Below are positions 7,737 through 16,509 of a DNA stretch of 64,000 nucleotides, piece after piece. Source of the stretch: Shewanella sp. KX20019 (lineage in GTDB: Bacteria; Pseudomonadota; Gammaproteobacteria; Enterobacterales; Shewanellaceae); assembly GCF_016757755.1 (NCBI RefSeq), contig NZ_CP068437.1, positions 4,216,001 to 4,280,000 of the forward strand. The letters run 5' to 3'. Every line of letters starts with the position of its first letter. Position 1 is the stretch's first letter. A model generated the notes under the pieces. The model ran no database searches. It worked only from the letters and a program-made list of their open reading frames with translations, and was not told the origin of the DNA. Made by a program: the position numbers and the translations under genes.

Positions 7737-9554
7737 CTAGTAAACGTCTTTTTGGTAACGCTTAGCTGCTCGTAATGTTTCAAGATAACCTTCAGCTTGC
7801 TCTGCGGTCTTAGCGCCAAACTTTATGACGACATTCAACAGTGCTTGGTGAACATCTTTTGCCATACGTTCAGCATCGCCACAAATATAGAGGTGGGCAC
7901 CCGATTCAAGCCACTGCCATAGCGTCTCACCCTGCTCGATAATTTTATGCTGTACATAAACCTTATCGGCTTGGTCGCGTGAGAATGCCAAATCAAGACG
8001 CGACAGCTCACCGCTTTGAACATACTGCTGCCACTCTGTTTGATAGAGAAAGTCTTGCTCGAAATGAGGATTACCAAAAATTAACCATGCATTACCTTCA
8101 ATACCTTGTGCAGAACGCTGCTGCATAAAGGCTCTAAACGGTGCAACGCCAGTACCAGGCCCGACCATGATGACCGGAGTATCAGGGTTCTCTGGCAAAC
8201 GGAAATGATTATTGGGCTCAACGTAGACATTAACTTGTTGACCCTCTTCGGCACTTGCTAGAAATTGAGAGGCGCCACCAAATCGAGCCACACCTTCACG
8301 TTCGTCTTCAACCAGTGCCACGGTTAAATGCACTTCAGATTCAACTTCCGCTTGGCTAGAGGCAATTGAGTACAATCTTGGGGTGATACCACGCAGCAGG
8401 CCAACCAGTTGTTCTGCGCTAACACTAGCAGGATACTGATGGACCAAATCGGCAACTTGGTTGTTATTAACATACTCACGCACTAACGCTTTATCAGCAC
8501 TGATATCGAGTAGTGTTTGATTTTGGCTTAATTCAGCCCAGCCAGTGACTAAGCCGGGGTAAAGTTGCGTTAACTCTTTCTTATTAGTCAGTGCGTCTCG
8601 CAAGCTCATCGTGTCACTACCAAGGCTGACTTGGTCATCACCATTAAGACTTAAATGTCCAAGCAACTCACTCACCAAGGCGGCGCTGTTGGTAAACCAA
8701 ACACCTAATGCGTCACCCGCTTGATAACTAATACCTGAATCACCCAGCTCTATTTCGACATGACGAACATCTCGGTCAGAATCTCGCCCAGTCAATTTTT
8801 GGCTCACCAGTAGCTCTGCCGTGTATGGCTTTTGCTTGGTAAAGCTCGCGGTTGCAGATTGAGTCGTGCTCGCAATCGACACCACACTGGCGCCAGTACT
8901 TTGAACAAGCGGTTTAACCGCTTCAAGTACGCTTTCCTGCCACACTGCAGCGCGCTCTTCATAGTCCACATCGCACTCAGCCAAAGGTGAAATTGATGTT
9001 GCACCAAGTGCTGCCAAGCGCACATCGAAGTCTTTACCCGTTTGGCAGAAGAACTCGTAACTTGAATCACCCAGTGCCAATATCGAATAATTTAGCTTAT
9101 CTAGTTTAGGGGCACGCTTTGAGGCTAAAAACTTGTGCAGTTCAATGGCATCATCTGGTGCTTCGCCTTCACCATGAGTACTGACCACAAACAGCATTAA
9201 AGTTTCTTGCTTCAACTGGCGTGTTTTGTAATCCCCCATGGAAACGAGATTAACCGCAAAACCTTGTGCTTGCGCCTTTTCAGCGAGTTCAGCAGCAACG
9301 CCACGGCCATTACCAGTCTGACTACCATATAAAATAGTAATGACTTGCTCAGCAGTTGCTTGTGGTGCAACAGAAGTTCCTTGCTCTGAGGTTGCTTGTG
9401 GTGCAACAGAAGTTCCTTGCTCTGAGGTTGCAGCAAGATAGCCACTAACCCACGCAAGTTGTACGGCACTCAATTCAGCAGTGAGCTGCTTTAGCTTATC
9501 GACCTGCCCAGAAGACAAAGGTGATGCGAGTGATGAAAGCTCTTTTAACAACAT
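7737..9554 (-). CDS. cysJ: Sulfite reductase (NADPH) flavoprotein alpha subunit CysJ
   Basis: 605 residues; carries electrons from NADPH through FAD and FMN to CysI. After a helical N-terminus and a variable linker come a flavodoxin domain (TILYGSQTGNG for FMN phosphate, about residues 70-215), a connecting FAD domain (RLYSIASS, about 390-400) and a ferredoxin-reductase NADPH domain (VGPGTGVAPFRAF, LYICGDAERMAKDV). The C-terminal KRYQKDVY is the usual CysJ end. The linker contains a perfect duplication of 12 residues (QATSEQGTSVAP), described separately. This is the first gene of the cysJIH operon and is divergent from pntAA. Confidence 0.97.
   Translation of the reverse strand: MLLKELSSLASPLSSGQVDKLKQLTAELSAVQLAWVSGYLAATSEQGTSVAPQATSEQGTSVAPQATAEQVITILYGSQTGNGRGVAAELAEKAQAQGFAVNLVSMGDYKTRQLKQETLMLFVVSTHGEGEAPDDAIELHKFLASKRAPKLDKLNYSILALGDSSYEFFCQTGKDFDVRLAALGATSISPLAECDVDYEERAAVWQESVLEAVKPLVQSTGASVVSIASTTQSATASFTKQKPYTAELLVSQKLTGRDSDRDVRHVEIELGDSGISYQAGDALGVWFTNSAALVSELLGHLSLNGDDQVSLGSDTMSLRDALTNKKELTQLYPGLVTGWAELSQNQTLLDISADKALVREYVNNNQVADLVHQYPASVSAEQLVGLLRGITPRLYSIASSQAEVESEVHLTVALVEDEREGVARFGGASQFLASAEEGQQVNVYVEPNNHFRLPENPDTPVIMVGPGTGVAPFRAFMQQRSAQGIEGNAWLIFGNPHFEQDFLYQTEWQQYVQSGELSRLDLAFSRDQADKVYVQHKIIEQGETLWQWLESGAHLYICGDAERMAKDVHQALLNVVIKFGAKTAEQAEGYLETLRAAKRYQKDVY
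9355..9426. repeat. Perfect 36-bp tandem duplication inside cysJ
   Basis: Two identical 36-bp units (9355-9390 and 9391-9426) are followed by the first five bases of a third. The unit length is a multiple of three, so the duplication adds 12 residues to the linker before the flavodoxin domain and keeps the frame. Confidence 0.95.
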
Positions 9555-9902
9555 TAGGACGGCCCTGTATCAGTTTAATGTTGGCAAGCTTAGCGCCTCT
9601 GTTGAAAAGTAAAAAAGAATAAAAGATGATTTTTAATTCCATTTTGGAATATACAAAGGTTGAAAATTAAGCTACAAAAGTAACTGGTATATGAATGAAT
9701 TCACTTTTAATGAGCTTGATGACAGCAAGCTTAGATTAAAAAGTGTGGCCTAGCGCAAAATTTTCAGTCAGACCAGTACCGTAAACACGATATTGAAAAA
9801 TATGCGCTTGTGTCTAAATTCAGAGTCGCCACAATATGCAACCTTACAAATAAAAAATGACATCTGTCCCTACGAATGTCCTCAACGAAGAGGTTAACCT
9901 TT
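9555..9902. promoter_or_regulatory. Divergent promoter region of cysJ and pntAA
   Basis: About 350 bases between two divergent operons, AT-rich in the middle. A short inverted repeat AAGCTT..AAGCTT-like (GCTTGATGACAGCAAGC, about 9715-9731) is visible. I cannot assign CysB sites or exact -35/-10 boxes with confidence. Confidence 0.4.
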
Positions 9903-11090
9903 GTGAAGTTAGGTATCCCCAAAGAAAGTCACGCAGGAGAAAGTCGCGTTGCACTTATTCCTGCTAATGTGGCTCGTCTGCTAAAGAAAAACGTGCAAGT
10001 GCTTGTACAAAGCGATGCTGGAAGTCATGCCGGGTTTACCGATGAAGATTATGTTGCAGCAGGTGCAGCTATTGTGTCTCGTGCACAGGTCTTAAGTGAC
10101 TCGGATGTGATTACTGTGGTTAATGCTAAAGGCGAGCAGCTTGCTGAACTAACGGCAATCATTAAGCCGAATCAAATCGTGATCGGCATGATGGATCCAC
10201 TGGCGCACCCTGAAAATGCCCAAGCAATTGCCGAAACAGGTGCAACAGCGATAGCACTCGAACTCGTACCGCGGATAACGCGTGCACAAAGCATGGACAT
10301 TCTCTCTTCAATGGCCACTATTTCGGGTTATAAAGCCGTATTGCTTGCTGCACATAAAGCACCGCGTTTATTCCCGATGATGATGACAGCAGCGGGTACC
10401 CTCAAACCTGCACGTGCATTCATTATGGGCGTCGGCGTTGCAGGCTTGCAAGCTTGTGCAACGGCCAAGCGCTTAGGTGCAGTCGTTGAAGCTTATGACA
10501 TTCGTCCTGCCGCTCGTGAACAGATTCTGTCGGTAGGTGCCAAACCGGTTGAACTCGATTTAGAAACCGAGAACACCGAAACTAAAGGTGGTTATGCTAC
10601 TGAGCAAAGTGATGACTTCCTTAAGCGTCAGCAGCAAGCGATGGCAAACGTACTAGCACAACAAGATATCGTCATCACCACAGCCGCAATTCCAGGTCGC
10701 AAAGCGCCAGTCTTGATCACCAAAGAGATGGTAGATGGCATGAAGAGCGGCACCATTATTGTCGATCTTGCTGCTGAAACCGGTGGTAACTGTGAACTGA
10801 CCGAAGTCGATAAAGAGGTCGTTTACAAAGGGGTGACCATTCTAGGCCCATCAAACGTGCCTGGCAGTGCAGCAAACCATGCTAGCCAGATGTATGGCAC
10901 CAACATTGAAAATCTACTAAAACTACTTGTCGACAAAGAGGGTGTTTTAAGCCTTGATTTTGAAGATGAAATTGTTAAAGACACCGTGGTCGCGTATCAA
11001 GGCGAAGTGGCCAGTGCACGCTTACGCGATATATTGGGTTTACCCGCACAGGAGCCTGCTATTGAGGCTGCTACACCGGAGGCAAAATAA
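9903..11090 (+). CDS. pntAA: NAD(P) transhydrogenase subunit alpha part 1 (PntAA, NAD-binding domain I)
   Basis: Peripheral subunit of the proton-pumping transhydrogenase that couples the proton gradient to hydride transfer from NADH to NADP+. Typical alanine dehydrogenase/PntA features are present: KLGIPKESHAGESRVA at the N-terminus, a Rossmann loop GVGVAGLQACATAKRLGA, and a mobile loop near GGYATEQSDDF. It lacks the membrane helices found at the C-terminus of E. coli PntA because these are encoded by the next gene. I prefer the GTG at 9903 (AGAGG nine bases upstream, N-terminus as in relatives) over the ATG at 9876. Stop and next start are directly adjacent (TAAATG). Confidence 0.95.
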   Translation: MKLGIPKESHAGESRVALIPANVARLLKKNVQVLVQSDAGSHAGFTDEDYVAAGAAIVSRAQVLSDSDVITVVNAKGEQLAELTAIIKPNQIVIGMMDPLAHPENAQAIAETGATAIALELVPRITRAQSMDILSSMATISGYKAVLLAAHKAPRLFPMMMTAAGTLKPARAFIMGVGVAGLQACATAKRLGAVVEAYDIRPAAREQILSVGAKPVELDLETENTETKGGYATEQSDDFLKRQQQAMANVLAQQDIVITTAAIPGRKAPVLITKEMVDGMKSGTIIVDLAAETGGNCELTEVDKEVVYKGVTILGPSNVPGSAANHASQMYGTNIENLLKLLVDKEGVLSLDFEDEIVKDTVVAYQGEVASARLRDILGLPAQEPAIEAATPEAK

Positions 11091-11366
11091 ATGGAAATCT
11101 TACTCTTACTGACCCTATTTATGGTCGCAGTATTTCTCGGCGTTGAGATCATCACTAAAGTACCACCAACGCTACATACTCCGTTAATGTCAGGCTCAAA
11201 TGCTATCTCTGGGATCTCTTTAGTCGGCGCACTTTTATCAGCGGGCTCTGGCGCTGGTATTTGGGTCAACGTATTAGGTTTTGTCGCAGTGGTGCTTGCC
11301 ACGATTAATGTTGTGGGTGGCTATATGGTCACCAACCGCATGCTAGCTATGTTTAAAAGGAAATAA
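11091..11366 (+). CDS. pntAB: NAD(P) transhydrogenase subunit alpha part 2 (PntAB, membrane domain)
   Basis: 91 residues with three hydrophobic segments (LLLLTLFMVAVFLGVEII, GISLVGALLSAGSGAGIWV, VLGFVAVVLATINVVGGYMV). It corresponds to the N-terminal part of the dII membrane domain that is fused to PntA in E. coli. The three-gene arrangement pntAA-pntAB-pntB is known from Rhodospirillum rubrum. The gene begins immediately after the pntAA stop and is six bases from pntB, a tight operon. VTNRMLAMFKRK at the end is the cytoplasmic exit. Confidence 0.93.
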   Translation: MEILLLLTLFMVAVFLGVEIITKVPPTLHTPLMSGSNAISGISLVGALLSAGSGAGIWVNVLGFVAVVLATINVVGGYMVTNRMLAMFKRK

Positions 11367-11372
11367 GCCACT

Positions 11373-12755
11373 ATGAGTACGACAATTATTTATCTCGCCT
11401 ATTTGGTGGCTGCGAGCTTATTTATCCTTGGGATAAAAGGCCTGACAAAGCCGAGAACGGCAGTCAGAGGTAACCAACTTTCCGCATTAGGTATGTTTAT
11501 TGCGGTAGTGGTCACTCTGCTGGATCAGAGTATTTTAAGTTACGAGTGGATCATCGCCGGTGTGTTACTCGGTGGTACTATTGGCGCAATTATGGCGACC
11601 AAAATCCAAGTAACCTCAATGCCACAGATGGTCGCTATGCTCAACGGTTTTGGTGGTGGTGCATCACTCTTTATCGCATTGGCTAACTTCCTCGACCCAC
11701 AATCTGCAACTCACACTGTCGCCTTAGTTTCGATTACCGCTACTGTGGTTATTGGCGCCGTAACGCTATCAGGTTCATTTATTGCGTTTGCTAAGCTACA
11801 AGAGCTTATATCAGGCAACCCGATAAAAGTGCCTGGCAACAAGATATTCAACGCATTGCTGTTAATCGCTGCCATTGGATTGTCTATCGCTATCGTGATG
11901 GATCCAAGCAACACCAACCTTATCTATGCGTTAGTCGCAGTATCTGTGCTGCTGGGTTTATTACTGGTCATACCGATTGGCGGCGCTGACATGCCAGTGG
12001 TGATCGCCCTGCTTAACTCATATTCAGGTATTGCAGCGGCAACCACGGGGTTTATTACCGGCAACACCGTCCTTATCGTCTCGGGTTCACTGGTAGGTGC
12101 ATCAGGTATTATTCTGACACGGATCATGTGTAAAGCGATGAACCGTTCACTGTTTAACGTGCTATTTGGCGTGATGGCTGAAGGCGGCGAAACCGTTGAC
12201 GCTGACGAAGTTTATGCCGGTAAAGTCACCTCATCTTCACCTGAAGAGGTGGCGATGTTACTAGAGACAGCCGAGCGCGTTGTGATTGTACCGGGTTATG
12301 GCTTAGCCATGGCACAAGCACAACATGCTGTACGTGAACTAGCCTCGGTGATGGAAGCGCGTGGCACCAAAGTTCTCTATGCCATCCACCCCGTTGCTGG
12401 TCGTATGCCAGGACACATGAACGTATTGCTAGCAGAAGCTGAAGTGCCTTATGAGCAGTTAATCGAGATGGATGAGATTAACCCGCAGTTTGAGCAAACC
12501 GATGTGGCGATTGTGATTGGTGCAAATGATGTTACCAACCCGATGGCACGAGAAGACAAAGGTAGCCCAATTTACGGTATGCCCATTCTCAACGTCGACA
12601 AAGCAAGAACCGTAGTGGTGGTGAAGCGTTCACTAAGCCCTGGGTTTGCAGGTCTTCCTAACCCATTGTTTGCGATGGACAACGCAGTAATGTTATTTGG
12701 TGATGGTAAAAAGGCCATTGTAGAGCTAACACAGAGCCTAAAAGAAGCAGATTAA
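11373..12755 (+). CDS. pntB: NAD(P) transhydrogenase subunit beta (PntB)
   Basis: 460 residues. The first ~265 form about eight to nine membrane helices of domain dII with conserved GFGGGASLFIAL and GADMPVVIALLNSYSG segments (the latter conserved in the proton channel). The rest is the cytoplasmic NADP(H)-binding domain dIII: VVIVPGYGLAMAQAQH (dinucleotide loop), HPVAGRMPGHMNVLLAEA and VIGANDVTNPMA, then KRSLSPGFAGLPNPLF. Last gene of the pnt operon, followed by a strong terminator. Confidence 0.96.
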   Translation: MSTTIIYLAYLVAASLFILGIKGLTKPRTAVRGNQLSALGMFIAVVVTLLDQSILSYEWIIAGVLLGGTIGAIMATKIQVTSMPQMVAMLNGFGGGASLFIALANFLDPQSATHTVALVSITATVVIGAVTLSGSFIAFAKLQELISGNPIKVPGNKIFNALLLIAAIGLSIAIVMDPSNTNLIYALVAVSVLLGLLLVIPIGGADMPVVIALLNSYSGIAAATTGFITGNTVLIVSGSLVGASGIILTRIMCKAMNRSLFNVLFGVMAEGGETVDADEVYAGKVTSSSPEEVAMLLETAERVVIVPGYGLAMAQAQHAVRELASVMEARGTKVLYAIHPVAGRMPGHMNVLLAEAEVPYEQLIEMDEINPQFEQTDVAIVIGANDVTNPMAREDKGSPIYGMPILNVDKARTVVVVKRSLSPGFAGLPNPLFAMDNAVMLFGDGKKAIVELTQSLKEAD

Positions 12756-12774
12756 TAATTGGCTTCGACGACTT

Positions 12775-12800
12775 AAAGACCGCATTCGCGGTCTTTTTTT
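12775..12800 (+). terminator. Intrinsic terminator of pntAA-pntAB-pntB
   Basis: A 9-bp stem AAAGACCGC / GCGGTCTTT, loop ATTC, followed by a run of T, 19 bases after the pntB stop. Confidence 0.92.
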
Positions 12801-12891
12801 TAAGCATTAATTAATACAAGTTTGTTAAACTTATGTATGCAAACCGCATTTTTCTCTATACTTCTAGCAGCGCTTATCCAAGAACAATAAT

Positions 12892-14271
12892 ATGAAACCC
12901 AATCTAATTTCAGTTAGTTTTGTCTGCCTATTGATGCTTGCCCCCCTAGGCATGCTTAATGCAGCTGACACCCCAATACTGCCAACATCTACAGAATCGG
13001 CCACCGCAGTGACTGTAGAGGAGCCTGCGGTCAATCAATGGAATAACAGTTGGGGTATTGGTATTGGTAAACGCCGTGGCGATATTCCCTACGCCACTGA
13101 AGAGGATGAAGTGTATGACACACTGCCGCTCATCTACTTTAAAAATGATTATTTCTATATTAACGGCATGGAAGCTGCCGCTCATATCTGGAAAAATGAT
13201 AACCATCAGGTCAATTTGTACACCCGTTTTCGTTTTGTTGATATCCCACAAGAACTGCAAAATGACACTCAATCTCAAGCTTTTGACTTCGGTTTTCAGT
13301 ACCGTTTTGTCAAAGAACAGTGGGATGTCGATTTAGCGGTCCTCTCTGACTCCGACAAGCGCAGCTATGGCTATAGCCGCACTCAATATCTTTGGGAGTC
13401 TGGAGATTGGCGGCTATTACCTTACGCCGAGTTTCAGTGGAAAAGTGCCGATTTCAATCAATATTATTATGGCTTAGATAAATATGAGATTGGCGGTGGT
13501 GTGAGCTTTAATGCGGGCATAAAAGCGCGTTATCACGTGAGCAGTAATCTTTATTTACTCGGTCAATTTGGCGTCGGTCGTTTAGAAGATGATGTCTACG
13601 AACTCCCCAGTATTAACAACCGCTTTCAGTATGAGTCCTTTTTTGGTTTTGGTTTTTTTCCTGAACCCAATAAAAAGAATTATTCGGCTAAGCCTGTCGT
13701 GACAAAACAGGACAAACCGACGGAGTACTTACGCATTGCTCATGGTTGGGCAACGCCGTCTAACCTCAATGCGATACTAAAATGGCAAACTAAAACGGAT
13801 CCTTACAATAACCAAATGACGTCGGCTTTTTACGGTACTCAGCTAACCGATACTATGTTTACCCTGCCAATCGAACTTTACTTAACTCCTGGCTTAGTCT
13901 GGCATCATGACTCTGAAGTACAAGATAATATTGCCGAGGCCATTATTGCAATAAAGGCTTACTACACCTTTGAAATTGGCCCTCGGTTTAGACTCGGCGT
14001 CGCCGAAGGTTTATCTTATGTCAGCACTGTAACTTACATTGAGTCTAGCGAGTTAGCAGAGAAAGACTATAAGCCATCCAAACTGCTTAATTACTTAGAT
14101 TTTTCTTTAGATGTAAATGTCGGCGATGTTTTCAATTCCCGAAAAATGGAAAACCTCTGGTTTGGTTATAGCATCCACCACCGTTCTGGCATTTTCGAGT
14201 CTAGCTCAGCCTTTGGCCGCATAAGCGGTGGTAGTAACTATCAAAGCGTTTACCTGCAATGGCATTTCTAA
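12892..14271 (+). CDS. Outer-membrane double beta-barrel: MipA/OmpV domain plus PagL-like domain
   Basis: 459 residues with a Sec signal ending at MLNAAD. Residues ~45-260 show the MipA/OmpV pattern: GIGIGKRRGDIPY, LPLIYFKNDYFYINGMEAA, then alternating amphipathic strands ending ...FFGFGFF. After a Lys-rich link, residues ~275-459 form a second set of strands that end in an aromatic outer-membrane signature (QWHF). The second part contains IHHRSGIF (H430, S432), a His-x-Ser pair like the catalytic pair of lipid A deacylase PagL. The Glu expected about 12 residues later in PagL is not obvious, so activity is uncertain. MipA was first described as a murein-enzyme scaffold, OmpV as an adhesin; the role here is unknown. 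Monocistronic, flanked by terminators. Confidence 0.8.
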   Translation: MKPNLISVSFVCLLMLAPLGMLNAADTPILPTSTESATAVTVEEPAVNQWNNSWGIGIGKRRGDIPYATEEDEVYDTLPLIYFKNDYFYINGMEAAAHIWKNDNHQVNLYTRFRFVDIPQELQNDTQSQAFDFGFQYRFVKEQWDVDLAVLSDSDKRSYGYSRTQYLWESGDWRLLPYAEFQWKSADFNQYYYGLDKYEIGGGVSFNAGIKARYHVSSNLYLLGQFGVGRLEDDVYELPSINNRFQYESFFGFGFFPEPNKKNYSAKPVVTKQDKPTEYLRIAHGWATPSNLNAILKWQTKTDPYNNQMTSAFYGTQLTDTMFTLPIELYLTPGLVWHHDSEVQDNIAEAIIAIKAYYTFEIGPRFRLGVAEGLSYVSTVTYIESSELAEKDYKPSKLLNYLDFSLDVNVGDVFNSRKMENLWFGYSIHHRSGIFESSSAFGRISGGSNYQSVYLQWHF

Positions 14272-14274
14272 AAT

Positions 14275-14300
14275 AAAAGGCCGCATTAGCGGCCTTTTTT
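14275..14300. terminator. Intrinsic terminator between convergent genes
   Basis: A 10-bp stem AAAAGGCCGC / GCGGCCTTTT, loop ATTA, then T run; it lies four bases after the stop of the double-barrel gene and before the convergent rhomboid gene. Confidence 0.9.
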
Positions 14301-14325
14301 CTCTACATGCGCAAACAGTCGTAAG

Positions 14326-15408
14326 CTAGCGAGACACTTTCACCTCTGGTGAGTTAAGCATCGACAAAATTGGGTTGGCCAACATTACCCGTTGCTTTAG
14401 TGCAAGTCCGATAATCAACCCTGCAATAAAGCCACCAATGTGAGCCCAATAAGCCACAGCACTTTCAGCAAGCCATGCGCCGATAATGTTGATCAATAGC
14501 CAGATCGCAAAGAATACCAGCGGCGACAGTTTCTTCTGAAAAACAACAAACATAAATGTCAGGCTGGCATGCTTAAACCACAATAGGTACATGCCAAACA
14601 AACCTGCTATCGCCCCGCTGGCCCCCACCATGTAAACAGTCGAGCTTGGATCTGATGCAATTTGAGCAAAGACAGCCGCAAAGCCACACAGCAAGTAAAC
14701 TGCCAAAAAACGTGAATGCCCAATAGCATCCTCTAAGTTGTCACCAACCACATAGAGGAAATACATATTCCCTGCCAAATGCAAGATATCAGCATGAAGA
14801 AACATATGACTCAATAGCGGCAACACCTGTTGCCCTTGCATCACAAATGATGGCTGCATAGCAAAATTATTAAATACCCAGACAGTGGCAGGGTCACTAT
14901 AACCGTAGGCAAAAAAGATAATGATATTAAGAGCTAGCAGACTATATGTGACCCATGGTTTGATCTTGGTTTTCAAGTTGTACTCTATGGGCATTTGCAG
15001 TAAAAACTGAAACAACCAGGTCTTGATGTTGGTCTTTTGATTGAGTTGCTCTAACGCTGCTCTTATCTGAGGAGACTGCACCACTTTTTCTCGTTCATGC
15101 TCATCAATCCACACCCCAGTACATGAGTGGCAAACATCAACCTCGACTTGAAAATCGTCCATTAAAAAATAGTGCTGCATGTTGCACATGCAATGACTAC
15201 ATTGTCGATCTGACACTCCTCTATTTTCGCCAAGAGCGCCTTCAATGCCGACACTGTCATCGCCATTATCAGCTGTTGACAGCGCAGCATTGAGTTCGCC
15301 ACTGTCAAACCATATACCACCGCATTTAGTGCAGCTATCAACCTCTTGACCATGAAAGTCGAACACTCGCATCGTCAGGCTGTTACAACCTGGGCACTTC
15401 ATCGTCAT
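14326..15408 (-). CDS. Rhomboid-family intramembrane serine protease with N-terminal zinc ribbons
   Basis: 360 residues. The first ~105 hold two zf-TFIIB-type zinc ribbons: CPGC..CTKCGGIWFDSGEL and CSHCMC..CHSCTGVWID. A rhomboid protease of six or more helices follows: HMFLHADILHLAGNMYFLYVVG (L1/TM2 signature), GASGAIAGLFGMYL with the nucleophilic Ser of GASG, and AHIGGFIAGLIIG with the catalytic His of AH-x-GG. So the catalytic pair is intact and the protein should cleave membrane proteins in the inner membrane. The ATG at 15408 has AAGGA seven bases upstream; that site overlaps the stop of a 28-codon ORF just before it. Substrate unknown. Confidence 0.9.
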   Translation of the reverse strand: MTMKCPGCNSLTMRVFDFHGQEVDSCTKCGGIWFDSGELNAALSTADNGDDSVGIEGALGENRGVSDRQCSHCMCNMQHYFLMDDFQVEVDVCHSCTGVWIDEHEREKVVQSPQIRAALEQLNQKTNIKTWLFQFLLQMPIEYNLKTKIKPWVTYSLLALNIIIFFAYGYSDPATVWVFNNFAMQPSFVMQGQQVLPLLSHMFLHADILHLAGNMYFLYVVGDNLEDAIGHSRFLAVYLLCGFAAVFAQIASDPSSTVYMVGASGAIAGLFGMYLLWFKHASLTFMFVVFQKKLSPLVFFAIWLLINIIGAWLAESAVAYWAHIGGFIAGLIIGLALKQRVMLANPILSMLNSPEVKVSR

Positions 15409-15418
15409 TTAAATATCC

Positions 15419-15505
15419 TTATGCGACGCTAATATCGGTAGCTTTTAACTCTGCGGTAAGATTGACAGGCTCTGTTGTTGCGTAGGCTCTAGACTTGACT
15501 TCCAT
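15419..15505 (-). CDS. 28-residue ORF coupled to the rhomboid gene
   Basis: An ATG at 15505 opens a 28-codon ORF beginning MEVKSRAYATTEPV and ending TDISVA. AAGGAG lies upstream with eleven bases between GGAG and the ATG. Its stop (TAA) overlaps the AAGGA ribosome-binding site of the rhomboid gene, leaving only ten bases between stop and next start. This layout is typical of translational coupling. The peptide has no membrane segment and no recognisable family. It could be a real small protein, a regulatory leader peptide, or chance. Confidence 0.45.
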   Translation of the reverse strand: MEVKSRAYATTEPVNLTAELKATDISVA

Positions 15506-15711
15506 ATCGTGTATCACTCCTTGATATTACACACTTTAAATACTTAATCGCCGCTAGCATATATAAAAAAAACCTTCATCGCTATAGCTTGTTAGCGTTT
15601 TTAAGCCATTAGATAAACAGATGTTTTCAATACGGTTAACCAGCATAAGACAATAACCAAAGATACATACAGCCATTAGATACAGTTAAGCAACCCTCAG
15701 CGTTTTGCCTT

Positions 15712-16185
15712 TTATACTCTTGTTCTATTTTGCTTAAATAGAAACATCGCGCTTTGCCCTAGAAGTGTATCAACTGCCAACTCCCCCTGGCTCCCAAGTT
15801 CCCCCGCCACTTTCTCTTTCAACAAGGTCAGTGTTTTATATTGGGTTGTATTAAGTTCATTTGAGCCACAAATAGCAAAGAACAGTTTTATAATGGCACA
15901 AAACTGCTCGGTTTCTAATGCGCTATGCCATGACCTTTGCAGTGGCTCAATACCGCTAAAATCTAACTGTTCAATTAACAGTGCGGCAAGTTTGGGCTCT
16001 AACTGGTTTAGAAAATCTGCCTTATAGGGAAAGTGATGACTGATGCCGGTACGGCTTATGCCTGTTGTTTGTGAAAGCGTGGAGTAGGACATAGCGTCAT
16101 AACCCATACTCAAAATCTGCTGTAGTGCTGCAGCCAATATTTGCTCTATGGTTTGCTTGGTATCAGCTTTTGAACGCTTCGGCAT
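15712..16185 (-). CDS. TetR-family transcriptional regulator
   Basis: 157 residues from the ATG at 16185, which has AGGGGGG seven bases upstream; an upstream in-frame start (16212) is less likely. The N-terminal part is a TetR DNA-binding domain: TIEQILAAALQQILSMGYDAMSYSTLSQTTGISRTGISHHFPYKADFL has the helix-turn-helix (LSQTTGISRTGISHHF) and the family's F-x-x-K after it. The C-terminal ligand domain (residues ~55-157) is short for the family and has two Cys (QFCAII, FAICGS). It is near a perfect 22-bp palindrome 134 bases upstream that could be its operator. The ligand and targets are unknown. Confidence 0.85.
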   Translation of the reverse strand: MPKRSKADTKQTIEQILAAALQQILSMGYDAMSYSTLSQTTGISRTGISHHFPYKADFLNQLEPKLAALLIEQLDFSGIEPLQRSWHSALETEQFCAIIKLFFAICGSNELNTTQYKTLTLLKEKVAGELGSQGELAVDTLLGQSAMFLFKQNRTRV

Positions 16186-16318
16186 AATACATCCCCCCTT
16201 ACCTCTATACAATTGAGCTCACTTTAACAAAAGCGCGCTGCCGAAACTGCCATCAGTAGTGCCTATCGGTCAGGTATTCAGCTTAGGTTCAGCAAAAATT
16301 ATTGGGGAACTCTCTATA

Positions 16319-16340
16319 TTTGAGCCTATATAGGCTCAAA
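16319..16340. promoter_or_regulatory. Perfect 22-bp palindrome, possible TetR operator
   Basis: The half-sites TTTGAGCCTAT and ATAGGCTCAAA meet without a spacer and match perfectly. The site is 134 bases upstream of the TetR-family start and on the side where its promoter should lie. There is no T run, so a terminator is less likely. TetR-family operators are usually palindromes of this size; the assignment to this regulator is inference. Confidence 0.5.
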
Positions 16341-16350
16341 GTATCAGACT

Positions 16351-16509
16351 TTATTTGAGTTTAATGTTTTCCCTCTTCACTATGATTTCTCCCATCATTT
16401 GAAAGCTAAGGTTTTTGTCCAGCGATAACTTTTTCAGTTGGCGGCCAGTTTCGCTGCTGCACCATTTTATGTTTTCTTTATCACTTTTTAGCATGGCTCT
16501 TAAAATCAT
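16351..16509 (-). CDS. Doubtful small ORF, 52 codons
   Basis: The ATG at 16509 opens 52 codons with ordinary amino-acid composition (MILRAMLKSDKENIKW..., ending ENIKLK) and AGGG about nine bases upstream. I know no family for it. It ends just before the 22-bp palindrome. It could be a small gene or a decayed C-terminal fragment. Confidence 0.25.
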   Translation of the reverse strand: MILRAMLKSDKENIKWCSSETGRQLKKLSLDKNLSFQMMGEIIVKRENIKLK

